Assembly: GCA_007922225.1 (NCBI GenBank) | Contig: ML679959.1 | Coordinates: forward strand, 26,712,216-26,776,215 | Source of the DNA: Emydura subglobosa | Taxonomy: Eukaryota > Chordata > Testudines > Chelidae | Reading direction: 5' to 3' | DNA: 64,000 nucleotides | In this document: positions 11,515 through 30,314 of the stretch, in pieces | Layout of the letters: each line of letters starts with the position of its first letter | Position numbering within the stretch: the first letter of the stretch is position 1 | Position numbers and translations under genes: made by a program | The notes under the pieces: model-generated | Seen by the model: the letters and a program-made list of their open reading frames with translations, nothing else | Told to the model about the DNA's origin: nothing | The model's database searches: none

Positions 11515-13174
11515 GAGATGAGATGCACCCACCTGCCAGACACATCGCAATGCGGCCTAAGGGAGCCCGTCCTCGAACCGTCTTTCATATCCTGCGTTGC
11601 ATACCCCCAAGCTGAGCCAGATGGTAACTGGATCCTGGGGAGCGATTTCTGGGGGGGAGGAACGCCAGGTAAATTCAGCTGGCTTGGCGGAGGAGCAGCA
11701 GGGGGGGAAGATGAGCGAGCCATGCCAGCTGAGGCTGTGCGGAGCATGAACCACTGAGCCGGGAAGCCTGTGACATTGTGAGATTGTCAAGTGGAGGACG
11801 GAGGGGATCCAGGCAGGCTAAGGGACTCGCCACGCAGACCAACCGGGCACCTGTGCGGAATTGCAGGTCTCAAACCCAGGCGATCCTCAGACTGCCAGCA
11901 CCACCCAGCGGCTTGCTGGTACCGGGCGGGCGTCTAGGCTGGTGGACCCCAGCTCACCATAGGCCCCGCCCATGGAAGCTCCCAATTGTTGGAGACGGCT
12001 GGCCTCTCCGAGTCAGTTTAAGCCAGGAGGCGGCCCAGGAAGCTGTCTGAGCAATGAGGGGGGTCCCTGGCATGCACATGGGAACCTGCCGTCTCCACTA
12101 ACTTCTAAGCCTTGCCTTACTCCTGGCCTCCGGCCTTGTTCCAGATCCCTGCTGCTACCCCCCGCCACCCCGACTCTGACCCTCGGCCGGATTCCTGACT
12201 GGCTCTGACCCGTGGCTTGGCTCCCCGTTCTGTCTCTGACCTGCGGTGTCTGGCTCGTGACTCCAGCTCTGACATGACAGCACCCAGCTCTCTCCCGCCT
12301 TCTGGGCGACGACCGAATGTCCCCCCCCCAGACCTAACACACCCCCTGCCATCACACCAAGCTGGGTCGGTGGACTGAGGTGACTGGGGCAGGTTGCCCT
12401 TACTGTAAAAGGCCCACACATTTGTTGACACTGCTACATCATTTCCCGAAGATCCAAGGACACAAACTGGATGGCCCATGAACGCTCCAGACCTCTGCCC
12501 GAGCTCCCACATGTGCCAGACGCCTCTTCTCCCGCCTCCTGCTTGAGGTCTAGCACATGAGCTCCGCTTCCCAGAGCTGCTGCCTCCCGTCAGTTAGCAA
12601 CAGGGGCTGAACAGGGCTGGAATCGAACAAAACCAGGGGACGGATCGGTATGAACAGACGCCGCCAGCCTCTTGGCTGAAGCAGCAAGTCGCGGCTGCCC
12701 GACCTGCCGCAGGACGTACAGGGGTGAGCCAGACCCTGCAGCCGCAACCCGGCTCCCGCCGAAACCCCACCTGAATCTCGGGCAGGGAGCAACAGCCACC
12801 GCAGGTCAACTTGAAAGCGGAAATGCCAAGTCCCATCTCCCCTAAAAACGTGAAGCCAGCTCTGTCCTGCCACCCCTCTGCAGCCCAACGCTTGGATCCC
12901 GGGTGCCATCCTGACCTCTTCCCCATTCTAATCTCCAGCTCATGGGCCCCCGTCTGCCGGCTCAGCTCCACCCTGCATGCCCACAACCCTGATTTTCATG
13001 TCACTCTGGTCTGTCCCCCAGCCCCGGCTCTGCTCCCTCTCTGCACCCAGCTTAGGCTTCCACATTTCCTTCCACACCCCTAGCTTTTCTTGTCCCCCCT
13101 CCCCAGCAAGACCCGTTCTCACGGTCCCCTCACATGATGCCTAGCCACGCGTGACCTCTGGCCCCTACAGTACC

Positions 13175-13756
13175 TTACTGGCCTTTCAGCACTTCTCTCA
13201 GGGCTCTGCAGGCAGCTCTCTTGACCTCAAGGGTCCCATCTGGCCGGCCTGGGCTGTAAACTGCTGCTTCCACCACCAGTTCCTGGAAGCCACCATCCAG
13301 CAAGCACTGCATTCTCCGTAGTGCCCCTGCGGCCTCTTCCTGTTCCACCTGCTGGTGCTGCAGGTCTGGCTGGATCATCACCAGTACCAGAGCAGCTGGC
13401 ATGCAAGGAAAGAGATTCCTTAAGTTCCAGAGTGTTTCATCCAGGTGTTCCCACTGCATGAGCTGCCTCAGTGTGGTGGTTTGCCACAGCATGAAGACCA
13501 GCTGCGGTTGCATCTCCTGCTCCTCCTGCTTGATCTCCTCCTTTCCGTGGAGTCTGGCCATTAGGTCGATCCCTCTGAAGAGTTCCTGGGCAAAGTCCAT
13601 CTGCACAAGCGGGGCTGCCGCATGGACGTCATCCATCTCCATCACCAGCACCCGTCCATTGCGCCTGCCCACAGTGTCCAGTAGCGTCAGGAACTGCCAG
13701 TGCACTGGCTCTGCTGGGGAGCACACAGGGGTCTCCCTTAGCAGCTCTGACTCCAT
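13175..13756 (-). CDS. C2orf72-like protein, paralog 2
   Basis: About 193 residues are encoded from the ATG at 13756 to a TAA at 13175-13177. It aligns with the 2025-2634 exon over nearly its full length: QFLTLLDTVGRRNGRVLVMEM, then FAQELFRG, LVFMLWQTTTLRQ, AALVLVMIQPDL and VYSPGRPDGTLEVKRAACR. The two are clearly tandem paralogs, with most identity in the last 25 residues. Unlike copy 1, this exon is not in a CpG island and its codons are not GC-extreme. The stop is followed at once by G and gtactg, which corresponds to the splice donor of copy 1. An alternative donor (gtaagg at 13178 downward) would remove the stop. The open frame runs about 30 bases upstream of the ATG to a possible acceptor near 13782, so an upstream exon is possible. 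Function of the family is unknown. Confidence 0.72.
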   Translation of the reverse strand: MESELLRETPVCSPAEPVHWQFLTLLDTVGRRNGRVLVMEMDDVHAAAPLVQMDFAQELFRGIDLMARLHGKEEIKQEEQEMQPQLVFMLWQTTTLRQLMQWEHLDETLWNLRNLFPCMPAALVLVMIQPDLQHQQVEQEEAAGALRRMQCLLDGGFQELVVEAAVYSPGRPDGTLEVKRAACRALREVLKGQ

Positions 13757-13782
13757 ATCTTCCACCCAGACTATAGCGTCCC

Positions 13783-16429
13783 TATAATGGTAAGTGGCTT
13801 GTTACAGGGAACGTAAGGGAAGTCTATGCCAACGTTTCTGTGGGAGTGGAAAGCGTGTACAGCGAACAGCTAAGATTCTGTGGGTATGTCCGCCATGCAG
13901 CTGGGAATGTGCCTCTCAGCCCAGATAGAGACTCACACTAGTTCAAGCAGAGATCGCCCATAAAATAGCAGTGTGAGCGTTGCAGCATAGGTTACCAATG
14001 TGAGTCCAAGCCTGCCCGGCTTGCCCAAGCCAGTGCCTACGCCCAACATCCACTGTGATTTTTAGCATGCTTGTTCTGCCTGAGGTAGCAGAGGCTGGGC
14101 TGGGCTGGGCTGGGCAGCTCGCTCTCACCTGCGATGTAAACTACCTGCTTCTTGGTGAGCAGTTGAAATATTGTGGGTTTATTTGACAAGAAAACAGAAG
14201 ACTTGCAAAGCAGAGGAAAATCAGAATGAATGTGACCTTTGACTACAAGAGGATCTAAAATTGGTGCCACTGGCCATTTTTGATGTCAGCAATCTAGGCT
14301 GTTTTAACAGGAAGCGGTGCTTCACGCAGTATTGGGCTGGTGTATTGTAGACAATGGTTGAGAGGGGGGAGGCGCGGTGCATGGATTTGCTACTCTACAC
14401 ACACCCTCCCCCTAGGACTAGCTGCAGCAGCAGAAGGGGCTAGAGTCCCAGTGATATGAAAAAATATGGAATAACTCAACCACTGGGAAGTTTCTTACTT
14501 CTTCAGGCAGAGGATTGCAGCACAACGCTACCTCTCTCTCTGCCCCTCTAATGGAGGATGGTCATGTCATGCATGTCAAATCCTGGTAAGCTCTTGGACT
14601 CTGATCTCTTCTGGGAGAGTTGTGTTTTGCTTAAAAGAAAAACTATCCATTTTAACAGTGTTGCCTTTCGGTTTCATTGAGTGTCCCCGTTGTCAGAGTA
14701 AGAGAAACCAGCAAGGGAGAGCAGATTTTACCTTCTCTGTACCATTATTTTGGATTTCTATGTCTCTTCTTTGTTGCCTCTAAACATCTTAAACTTCTCA
14801 CTCTGCCCTCACAGGCCATGCATCTAATCATCTGCTTTGTCACCTCAGACCAGCTTTAATTTCTGCTGCATCTTTTTAAAGAGATTGCATTTAAATAGTG
14901 AGACAACAGCAGAGCCCAGAAATTCTCACTTCAGGGCCTCGGACAAGGTGTAAACTGGCTATTGTATACGCTACACTACCATGCCTGCACTAGAATGGGG
15001 GGGGGGGGAGGGGATGTGAAATACTGTCTCCACACACACCCTCACCCAACAAGGGAGGTTGAGAGAAACATCCTCACACTTTTCTCAAACCAGAAATAGC
15101 CAGGAAAGGGAATTGTGTGTATCACTCCTCACCGGGAAAAGGACAGATAATTGATATTTAATAGATTAGCAGCAATTCCACTGCCAAGTAAAAAGTCCCC
15201 AATTCCACAGCCATGAACGGGGGGCTACATTTCACTAAACACAATGTGACAGAATATCGATTTCCAGCATCTTAAAAAGGATTACAGTGTACCTGTTAAT
15301 TAAGGCCAATTCTAAGGGCACTGGCTGACTTACCTGTGTTACCATCTAGAGAGGAAAGCTTTTTCTAATGGTTTTGCAGTCAAGTTGTTTGCAGTAAGCA
15401 AATTTGCTAGTCAACTGTATGCTGATTGGCCATGCTATCTCTGATGTCACAATCCCACCCTTCCCCAAAATGACCTGTTAGTCCTGAAACCAAACTTAAA
15501 TTATTAAACATTGGTATTATGGTTAGTGCCTAGTGGCCCCAATTCAGGGCCTCATTGTGCTCGGCACTTGACAGTGACAACTTCTGCCCCAAAGAGCTTG
15601 CAATCGGTTTTCTTCCCGGCATGTTTAACAAACCCAGTCTTAAACATACATGAAGGAGTCGGTAAAGTAACTGCAGTATATGATTTTAAATAAGAACTTT
15701 TTCTTGGTACAAGTCGATGATAACCAATAGACAACAACAAATCAAGATCTATACAGAAGGACCATGCACTGTGGTGATGGAGAAGGAAAGGGTATCAAAC
15801 AGGAGACAGGTATGTAGCTCAACTACATAAAAGAGAAATTAGCTAAGAGCTAGCTCAGAGCAAACGAGGGTTGTTCAGGGTGCTGAGGTCCTTTTCTTAG
15901 TTATTATCCCAAGAAGCCACTACTTCTTTAAATGTGAACTGAATGAATTTGAATCTTGGCAAATAAGTTGAGTTCTGTATTATTTCACCTGAATTACAAC
16001 CTGTAAGTGTACAGAACTGTACTATCTCCTTTGTGTCAATAAAGTCATCAAGTAGTGCAGGAGAAACAGAACTTTGATTTCAATAAGCAGGAAAAACATT
16101 TTCAAATCCTGTAAGTTGCATTTGTTTTCACAATTTTGAGATGTTAAACTTTTATTGCATAGCACTCTTAGATACCATAATGGGGAGTTATCGGAAGAAA
16201 GTCCCAGATATATAACTAACAACCACATTCATTGTGATCTATTTTCTTTTAAGAGGTAATCTTCTTTGATGCTTTGGTCAGTGACAAACCCAATTCCTCC
16301 CTTTATCATCTGCTGCTATTACTAGATCCATGCCCTGTTCTGTGGATCATGAAACACTTCCAGAAAAGATTGAAGGTGAATTATCCCCAATACCAACCAA
16401 AGTTCATTAGAAACGATTAAAAACAAAAT
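13783..16429. other. Intergenic stretch between C2orf72-like 2 and RPL35A
   Basis: No exon or RNA gene could be supported. The sequence is AT-richer than the left part of the window. A G-run occurs near 14998-15008 and short pyrimidine tracts near 14530. The upstream regulatory region of the 13175-13756 gene should lie at its left end, but no motif was convincing. Confidence 0.45.
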
Positions 16430-16454
16430 ATACAAAAAGGAACAATTTCTGAAT

Positions 16455-16460
16455 TTTATT
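16455..16460 (-). terminator. RPL35A: RPL35A polyadenylation signal AATAAA
   Basis: AATAAA on the minus strand lies 12 bases past the TAA stop at 16473-16475. The resulting 3' UTR of a few tens of bases is typical of vertebrate ribosomal-protein mRNAs. Confidence 0.85.
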
Positions 16461-16472
16461 TTTAGTAAAAAT

Positions 16473-22917
<6,445 letters not shown>

Positions 22918-22928
<11 letters not shown>

Positions 22929-22960
22929 GGTGTCGTCCTGAAGTCCTGCTCCCAGCAGGC
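22918..22960 (-). CDS. RPL35A: RPL35A exon with the start codon
   Basis: An acceptor ending actctcag precedes 22960. About 32 bases of 5' UTR follow and then ATG at 22926-22928 (MSG plus two bases of an Arg codon) before donor gtgagc. Coding part is 22918-22928. The A of the ATG has C at -1 and A at -3 (acaccATG). Confidence 0.92.
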
Positions 22961-23427
22961 CTGAGAGTGAAGCACAAAGATTTTAGCCTCCGCAGGGGGG
23001 AACCCGGCATCGAACCGCCACATCCCCTCCCACGCTGCGGCCGGCGCGTCCCAAGGCGACCCCAGCACACGCCAGACGGCGGGAGAGGGGAGCAGCACCA
23101 GGGGCACGCTGCTGGACCGCGGCCGGCTGAGCTCTGAACGGGCCGGGTTACGTTAGCCAGGCCTGGCCGCCGGGGCCTCGCCAGGGGATGAAGAAGGAGC
23201 CTCCCCCAGGGACCCTCTTCGGGCCAGGCAGAGCCGGGCGGCGCCTGGGCTCGGAGCCGGCTCAGCCCGGGGCCTTGCACCATCCGCCCCGTATCGGCGC
23301 CATCCCACCCCCTGCCCGCTCCGCACGCCAGCCCTCCGCAGCCCGGCCTCCGCCGCACCTGCCCCCGTCCCACGGCGGAAGGAGAAGGCCCCTTAATCAG
23401 CCCCGGGACCGCCGCTAACGGACTCAC

Positions 23428-23462
23428 CCCCGCGCCTCCGACCCAAGATGGCGGCGAAAGAG
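23428..23462 (-). promoter_or_regulatory. RPL35A: RPL35A 5' non-coding exon with TOP start
   Basis: On the minus strand, CTCTTTCGCC starts near 23462 and is followed by GCCATCTTGGGTC. The exon ends at donor gtgagt after 23428. The 5' terminal oligopyrimidine start is the hallmark of ribosomal-protein mRNAs. The exact start base (23460 or 23462) is inferred. Confidence 0.8.
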
Positions 23463-23704
23463 CGAAGGGGCGCGAAGCACGCCGGGAAATGAATTCGCAA
23501 GGACCCTTTAGGTGACCGTAATTACTGCCTGACTAGAAAACGCCCTCCGGAAGGGGAATAAAATCCAACAGCGGCCCTGTCATCCCTCTTTGCCCCTTTC
23601 TCTTCGGGCAAAAACCCCGCGAGGGCCTGGTCCAGCGGCCAACTAGCCTGACAGCCAGGCAGCTGTGTAGTCAATAGGGGAGGTAAGGCCCCCCGAGCTT
23701 GGTG

Positions 23705-23718
23705 GTTGCCATGGAGAC
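23705..23718 (+). promoter_or_regulatory. IQCG: RFX X-box motif upstream of IQCG
   Basis: GTTGCCATGGAGAC is a near-perfect X-box, the binding site of RFX factors that drive cilium genes together with FOXJ1. IQCG encodes an axonemal protein, so the site fits its expected regulation. Its distance from the RPL35A TOP start is about 240 bases. Binding is inferred from the motif. Confidence 0.7.
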
Positions 23719-24827
23719 CAGCTCTGCCCTGCCTGAGGCTTCTTCGTGAGTCTCCCGCTTGCCGTTGCTGATAGACCCCCGGGGGGGGGGGAGGGGAGAA
23801 GGCAATGGCGACCCCAGTGCGGCCCCTCCCCCCGCGTGGATGGCAGCGGGGCCCCTGAGGCGCAGAGCAACTCAGGGGTGGGCAGCCCATGAGAGCATGG
23901 CAGAGCCCGGGGGGGGAAGGGGGCGCCCCATTAGCCCCCGGCCGCAGGGAGCCTGCAGGCCCGATACGTAGCCAGCCAGGCCACCCCCTCCTGTTGAGCA
24001 CCCACAGGGGCAACCCTGTCTCCCCTGCCCGGGGGCTCCCCCTGCCAAGGCCATGGCGGGCACCCCGACACCCTGAAAGCTCACGCCCCTCCCCCTCTGC
24101 TGCGACACACAACAGGGGAAACGGGCGGGGTTCAAACCGCCGACAAACGGGGCGCAAGGGCTGGGCTGGACGAGAAAGGGGGCAAAGCGCAGCTGAGCCG
24201 AGGCCAGCCCGACTGCCAGCCGGGCCACGGCTACGCTGGACACCCAGGCACCCGGGGAGGATTAAACCCCAGCGGGCCATCATTAAAAAGGAGCAAAGAG
24301 CAGCAAGGAAGGATGGTTGGGTTGAGGGGCAGCGGAGGGGGAGGGGGGTGTCATAGAGACAAGTGTGATGACAAGAATGCTGTGCCCGAGCCATCACGCT
24401 AGTCACGCTGCTTGTGTCTTGTACCCACAACCTTCTCTGTGTTTTGGCCTTTTTTAGGCAGTGAGCTCTTCGGAGAAGAGTCTGTGTCTTCCTACGCACC
24501 TGGATAGCCCCTGGTGCTTCTTCAATGCTACCGTAATCGTAAGTAACTTTAAAATTTAACTTTAATCCTTCATTTAGGCCTGGATTGAGGATTTGGGCTT
24601 CATTGGGACATAAACACATTCTTAAGTTCTTTCCTGAATAGGAACAGACTTAAGCATGTGCTTAACTGCTTTCCGGAATCAGGGCCTCGTCTCTGATATC
24701 TATCATTTCCTCCCATGCAGATAATGCCATTGTAGGGAGTTAGGGTAAAATTTTGAAAAGTGCCCTAAGTGACTTAGTGGCCGAAACTCCATTTTCAAAA
24801 GTGACTTTCGCTGAATCGTGGGCTTCT

Positions 24828-25114
24828 AAGGCCTAGTTTATACGGTCGGCGAAATTCGGTGGCAGTTGATGGGAATTACGCAAGCTATTTTGCATAAGTT
24901 GCATAACTCCCATTGAGTTTGTAACTTTTGTTTAGCGTGTCGTCTCCATTGTGCTGCGCTGACAGGAAATGCATACCCGTCGGCACAGCGCTACGCTTTT
25001 TATGGAGATGGTTTTAATAGATCGACTTCTGGGTCGATTGAGCGTGTCTTCACTTCCACTCAATTGATCGATCTGACTGCAGTGAATTTGCCACCGTCAG
25101 TGTAGACATACCTT
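24828..25114. repeat. Harbinger-like MITE inside another palindromic repeat
   Basis: Left end taaggcctagtttatac and right end gtgtagacatacctt are inverted versions of each other. It interrupts a second palindromic repeat whose halves are 'ccattttcaaaagtgactt' (left) and 'aagtcacttttgaaaatg' (right). Non-coding. Confidence 0.6.
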
Positions 25115-27559
25115 TACTGACTAAGTCACTTTTGAAAATGTGATTTAGGCTCTCAAATAGCTCATGTGCTTTTGAAAACATTAATGGACTCTATTATAAT
25201 TCCTCACCCCTGGAGGCTGAGGGTTTGATCTGGGAAGGTGCAGAGCTGAGCACTCTGGCCCAGTTGCTGTACCACACTCAGCATCTTTCAAGATCTGGCA
25301 CTATTAATGACATTTTTAAAAAAGCACTGGAGGAACTTTTTCAGGAATCTGAAAATATGATATGGAATATGTTTGTCAGGTTTGGCTGTGTTCAGGGCTG
25401 CTCCCACATAGGGAGCATGAAAATCAGTGATGTTCCCTTTGCCAAATCCTACTTATTTTGTCTGCATCAGTGGGTTCAGCTCTAGAGTGATTGGATCTTG
25501 GAGGCGATCCAGTGTGGTGAGGTCCAACTATACAGAGAACATGTGCCTCTGTGCTAATTTGCCCTGATAATATGACTCCTGCAAGAGCTTTGCAGCCACT
25601 GAACTCTGGCCCAGCTGCTGCTTCTGGATTCCCGTCACTGCGTTCTACAGTGGGGAGGGAACAAGGAAGTTAATGCTGAAAGAATCTTTGTATTAATTAT
25701 TCTTATTTTAACAACACCCAAAAGCATGCTAGGTACCTCCCTGTACAGCCAAAGGATGTGACCCCTGCCTTGGCAAACTTAATTTACCTGCAAAATCCCA
25801 CAGGTTTCCATGGGGGTTGGTGCCACAGAGAGTAGATGTCACCAAAGCCCTGTCGTCATATATGCTATGTATGCTAAACTCTGTGTAGGAGCTTCTACAA
25901 AGGGGGTGCTTCCATGCTGCCCACACTCAGTTTCACTAGGTTTTCATCCCTCCAACCATAGAAATTAGAGGCTAAAAAAGTTTCTCTCTTCACTCAGAAT
26001 GAAATTTACAGTGAGTCATATAAAAAGTCAAGAAGTGAGATTATTCTAATTTATCAATATTTATTTTTTAAAATCTGTAACTTGCTTTCTAACTTTGTAG
26101 TACTAGTCAGGTTTCTGTACAGTCCTTGTCCAGTAAAAGCAAGGGCATTTCCGATTTAAGGTTCAGCTGCTATGTGAGCTCACCCATCTGACTCTGCCAA
26201 TACGCTTGCAAAACTCAGTGAGTTAAGGGTCAAGTGGCAGCCTCTGCTTTGAATTTCCTCACTGGTACCCATGACTATCATCACTCCTTAAGTGGCTCAA
26301 AGAGGCTGCCCTGCCGAGTGATGCAAGGTGTTTCCTGAGTTTTCTGCATCCTCAGCCATTTCAATCCACCAGGTGGCAGGAGGCAGGATGGAGAAAGACA
26401 TGACTTCAGGGCTCTCACTTGGCAGTGTGTGGTCTGCAGTCCCCAAAGGGCTACCAGGCCAGACCATTTATAACATTATTTTAAAATTATTTCAAAACTT
26501 CCCCTCCCTTTAGGACAGCAGGGAGAGCATATGATCATTTGTTCATCACCCCATAATATTGGGGGATGCTCAGTCTCTTCACATAACTTGTCCTTTCTTG
26601 TAATTAAGATTTGATCAAGGAATCTGGTCAAATACAGTAATTAGTGTTGATGGCAGTGACTGAATCAGGATTGACTTTTTGTGTGTATTGCTTTAAAAAT
26701 AGAATTCAACTAGAGGGGCTCCGTATTTGTAATATTTCTCAGTTCATCAGACAGTGGTTTCCTGCGTATCTATATTAGAACATAAACCCTGGCAGAGCCC
26801 ACGGGTTTGGCATCAACATCTGCTGAGTACATGGATATAAGAGGAAGCATACAGAAGGAGCAAAAACAACATTAGGCTTTAGAGAAACATTACATTCCAG
26901 CTTTAAGTTTTCTTCAAAGACATTAATATATCTCCTGGATAGAAGTTGCTGATGGGGAGGAGGGTGAGGCTATTAAATTCTGCCTTTGTATCCAAAAAAG
27001 TTTTTTTTATTTTCCTAAAGGAGCCTTCAACTATTTTCTTTTAAAAGTCCTGGCATAATAATCTGTCACAGCTCTTTCACAGAGAATCTTTTGAAGCATT
27101 TTGTCATCTATGTGGCTACACATTTTATGTAAACCAGATGCAAATGGACTTGTCTCATTTAGTTTAGACCCAAAAATTCGGTTGTGTTTAAAATGTCAAT
27201 ATGAATAAAACAAAATTTTAATTTAAAACATATCTCTACCACAACATTGTACTAGTGCCTGTTAACCCAAAAGGAAACTATCTAAGGCATTTATTACAAG
27301 AAAAATTCAGTCAGAAGGACTTGTATTTTCCACTTCTTCCTTGGATTACTTGTTTCTGAGTATAAAAAAAAGAAGTTTGTATTATTTTTTTACTAACTTG
27401 GTTTCCTAGACTAATTTCACTGTCAGAGTTAAGTCAAAAGAATAAACGACATCATTAATGGTGACAAGTAAAGGGAGGTATTTTGACATTCTTTGTTTTA
27501 ACAACGTCCTATTAGTAACAGTGGTAAAGGCGTTTTTCAAAATATGATTTCTCCTTGAT

Positions 27560-28380
27560 AGTGTTCATTTAAGAGACATAGCTGAAGCAATCTTGGAAGC
27601 ATTAGTGATTATCTCTGAGATCTCATGAAGGATGGATGAGCTCCTAGAGTACTGGAAAAGGGCAAACATAGTATCTGTCTTTGAAAAGGGGAACAAAGAG
27701 GATCTGGGGAATTATATATTAGTCAGCCTAACTTCGATATCTGGAAAAATGCTGGAACAAATTATTCAACAATCAATTTGTAAGCACATAGAGAATAATA
27801 GGATAATATATAATAGCCAACATGGATTTGTCACGAACAAATCATGCTAAGCCAACCTAATTTCCTTCTTGGGTAGGGTTCCTGGCCTAGTGGATGGTGG
27901 TAAACAGTAGACATGACATCTTGATTTTAGTAAGGCTGTTGACACATCACACATGACATTCTCATAAGCATACTAGAGGAATGTGGTCTAGATGAAATTA
28001 CTCTAAGGTGGGTGCACAACTGGTTGAAAGGCTATGATCAAAGAGTAGTTATCAATGGTTCAGTGTCAAACTGGGAGGGTGTATCTAGTAGGGTCCCACA
28101 AGGATCAGTCCTGGGTCTCTTACTAACCAATATTTTCATTAATGATTTGGATAATGGAGTGTATTATAATTATATAATGTGCAGATGACAACACTAAGAC
28201 GGGGAGGAGTTGTAAGCACTTTGGTGGACAGGATTAGAATTCAAAACAACCTTGATAAACTGGAGAATTGGTCTGAATACAACAAGCTGAAATTCAATAG
28301 AGATGTGCGCAAACTGCTTCACTTTGGAAGGAAATATCAAATGCACAAGTACAAAATGGGAAATGACTAGCTACTCTGTA
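27560..28380 (+). mobile_element. CR1 LINE reverse transcriptase fragment
   Basis: The plus strand reads WKRANIVSVFEKGNKEDLGNY then SISGKMLEQIIQQSICKHI and SQHGFVTNKSC, a CR1 reverse transcriptase segment. Degraded downstream motifs follow ('gattttagtaaggctgttgacac'). It ends near 'tacaaaatgggaaatgac'. Stops and frameshifts show it is dead. It abuts the RNase H-bearing LINE that follows. Confidence 0.8.
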
Positions 28381-29548
28381 ATTCTGCAGAAAATTATTCA
28401 GTATGTTTCATTTGCAAAACAGGTTAATATAATTCTGAGGCGTTGGGGGTGGGCAGATCCCCACTCTCATGGGGATTAAGGAGCTTCTCTGGCCACAATC
28501 AGCTTCAACCAGGTGCATTTGTGAGTCTTGTCAAGCCTAGAGATGGGCGGGTTCTTAAAAGGGAAGGTGCCTGGTCAGTGTAGGGTGGATAATGATATAT
28601 GGGAGAAAGGACTGCTGCAAGTAGAACAGAAACAAGCATTGGTGATATCAGTTAGGAAACCAGGCAAGGTACATACAAGATCTGATGCTTATAGGGCTAT
28701 TGCCCTCCCATCACTTGTGGAGTAAAATCATGGGAAAAATGATCAATGTAAAACTAGTGGAATACTTTGAGAAAAATATAACTGAGGTACAAAGTGGTTT
28801 CAGAAACAGAAGATGAACAGTTGATCATATAGTCAGACTAGCAACAGAGGTAAAAAAAGGCATAAGGACTAAACTTTCTGATAACAGTCTTCCTAGACAT
28901 TGAAAAAACATATGGCATACTATAGAGGGAAGAACTCCTATATAAACTAGCCAAAATTGGAATAAAAGGGAGAATGGTTTGGTGGATAAGGGACTTTTTA
29001 AGTGACAGAACTATACAAGTCAAAATGGGAACAGCTTTATCAAAAGCCTACAAGCTTACAAGTGGAACTCCACAAAGGAGTATTATCAGCCTTGTTTTAT
29101 TTTCCATTATGATAAATAACCTCCCAAAAGCATGCAGACAACTGTGCTATATAGACTAAGCATAACAGACTTAAAGTAGACGTGGAAAACACAAATGAGG
29201 CACTCCAGAGAATTTCGAAGTAAGGAAATGATTGGGGATTTAAATTCTCACTTGCAAAAACTAAGGGAATGCTTTTAACCAGAAAGAAAATTAGAGAAGA
29301 CTGGAACTTATTTCTTTATGGTGAAAAAATTTAAGTTTATGTTTGTAGAAGTACTGTTTGATAATAAATCAACTTGGAAAGGTCACAGATAATATACAAA
29401 AGTGTGAAAGTAGGATGAACTTACTCAAAAGTGTAGCTGGAAACAAATGGGGTGCAAAAAAGAAGGTATTGATGAAGTACAGAGCATTGCTAAGATCAAT
29501 TTTAGACTACAGATGCCAAGCTTTTGGTTCAGCCTCAAAAACAACTTA

Positions 29549-29773
29549 GGCCAGCTCTATACTAAAAAGTTAAATTGACCCAGCTATATTGCTCAAGGGT
29601 GTGTGCTGGTGAAGACAGCACAAGGTTGACGGAAGAATGCTTCTGTCTACCTAACTGCAGCATCTCGGGAAGGTGGATTAACTGCAGTGACGGGAGAACC
29701 CTCCCCTTGCTGTAGTAAGTGGCGACACTGATTTAGCTACAGCTACAGTAGTGGTTTCAGCCTAGACATAGCC
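29549..29773. mobile_element. Harbinger-like MITE with TTA target duplication
   Basis: A 225-bp insertion in the RNase H-bearing LINE is flanked by TTA on both sides (29546-29548 and 29774-29776). Ends are ggccagctctatact and ctagacatagcc, a degraded inverted repeat of the 'ggccttgtctacac' family. It breaks the LINE frame after ...FGSASKTT. Confidence 0.75.
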
Positions 29774-30314
29774 TTAGAAACTTGGAACTACTCCAGGCCC
29801 AAGTTCTGCGATTGGCCTGTGGTGCAATGATAACAACACCAGTGTGTGATGCAAATACGCGCTAGAGAAGAACCTATAAATCTAAGGATGAAACTACTAC
29901 ATCTAACCTTTTGGGCTAAGGTAAAAGGGAATAATGAAAACAAAAGCACACAACAGATTTATGAGGATTGCTGGAAGCTTAGTAGGCAGTTATGTGGATT
30001 GCTACAGACTACCTCATACTATCAGGGTCAACAAATGGTTAAAGGAGATAGGTTAAAAAAAAAAAAAAGAACTAAAAAATGTTTGTTATGGAAAATCAAA
30101 TTACCGCTGGACAGTTATTCCCCCATTTGCAGATTTGGAATTATATGAAAAAAATGAGAAAAGGAAAAAACCCATTCATTATGACCAATGACATTTCTGA
30201 ATTTATTTATGAAAAATGGGGCCAGCTTTGCAAAGTCTATACAGACGGATCAGAAGATGACAGAACAAGTAAAATGGGAACAGCCTTCTGTGTTTCTTGT
30301 TTTGGAATTGAGAA

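Larger units (their letters stand above)
2635..13174. other. Spacer between the two C2orf72-like genes
   Basis: About 10.5 kb without a supportable coding exon. It holds three copies of the gggtgacc MITE (2817, 6234, 11405), a CR1-related fragment (3141-3443), a short hAT with an 8-bp target duplication (5623-5779), an L2-like LINE remnant (about 8040-8410) and a fold-back repeat (8782-9066). Purine-rich sequence around 6.4-6.7 kb is low complexity. If the second C2orf72-like gene has 3' exons, they should lie here on the minus strand, but I could not recognise any. Confidence 0.55.
22950..24360. promoter_or_regulatory. CpG-island bidirectional promoter of RPL35A and IQCG
   Basis: GC- and CpG-rich sequence lies between the divergent genes RPL35A (minus) and IQCG (plus). 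The RPL35A start is marked by a pyrimidine TOP tract at about 23462. An RFX-type X-box lies about 240 bases toward IQCG. The two genes are also adjacent and head to head in human 3q29. Long open frames inside the island are compositional artefacts. Confidence 0.8.

Noticed and set aside
23522..24619. 365-codon open frame on the minus strand, the longest in the window
   Set aside because: It lies in the CpG island beyond the RPL35A start, is compositionally biased, matches no family I know and has no splice or Kozak support. The GC-rich sequence lacks stops by chance.
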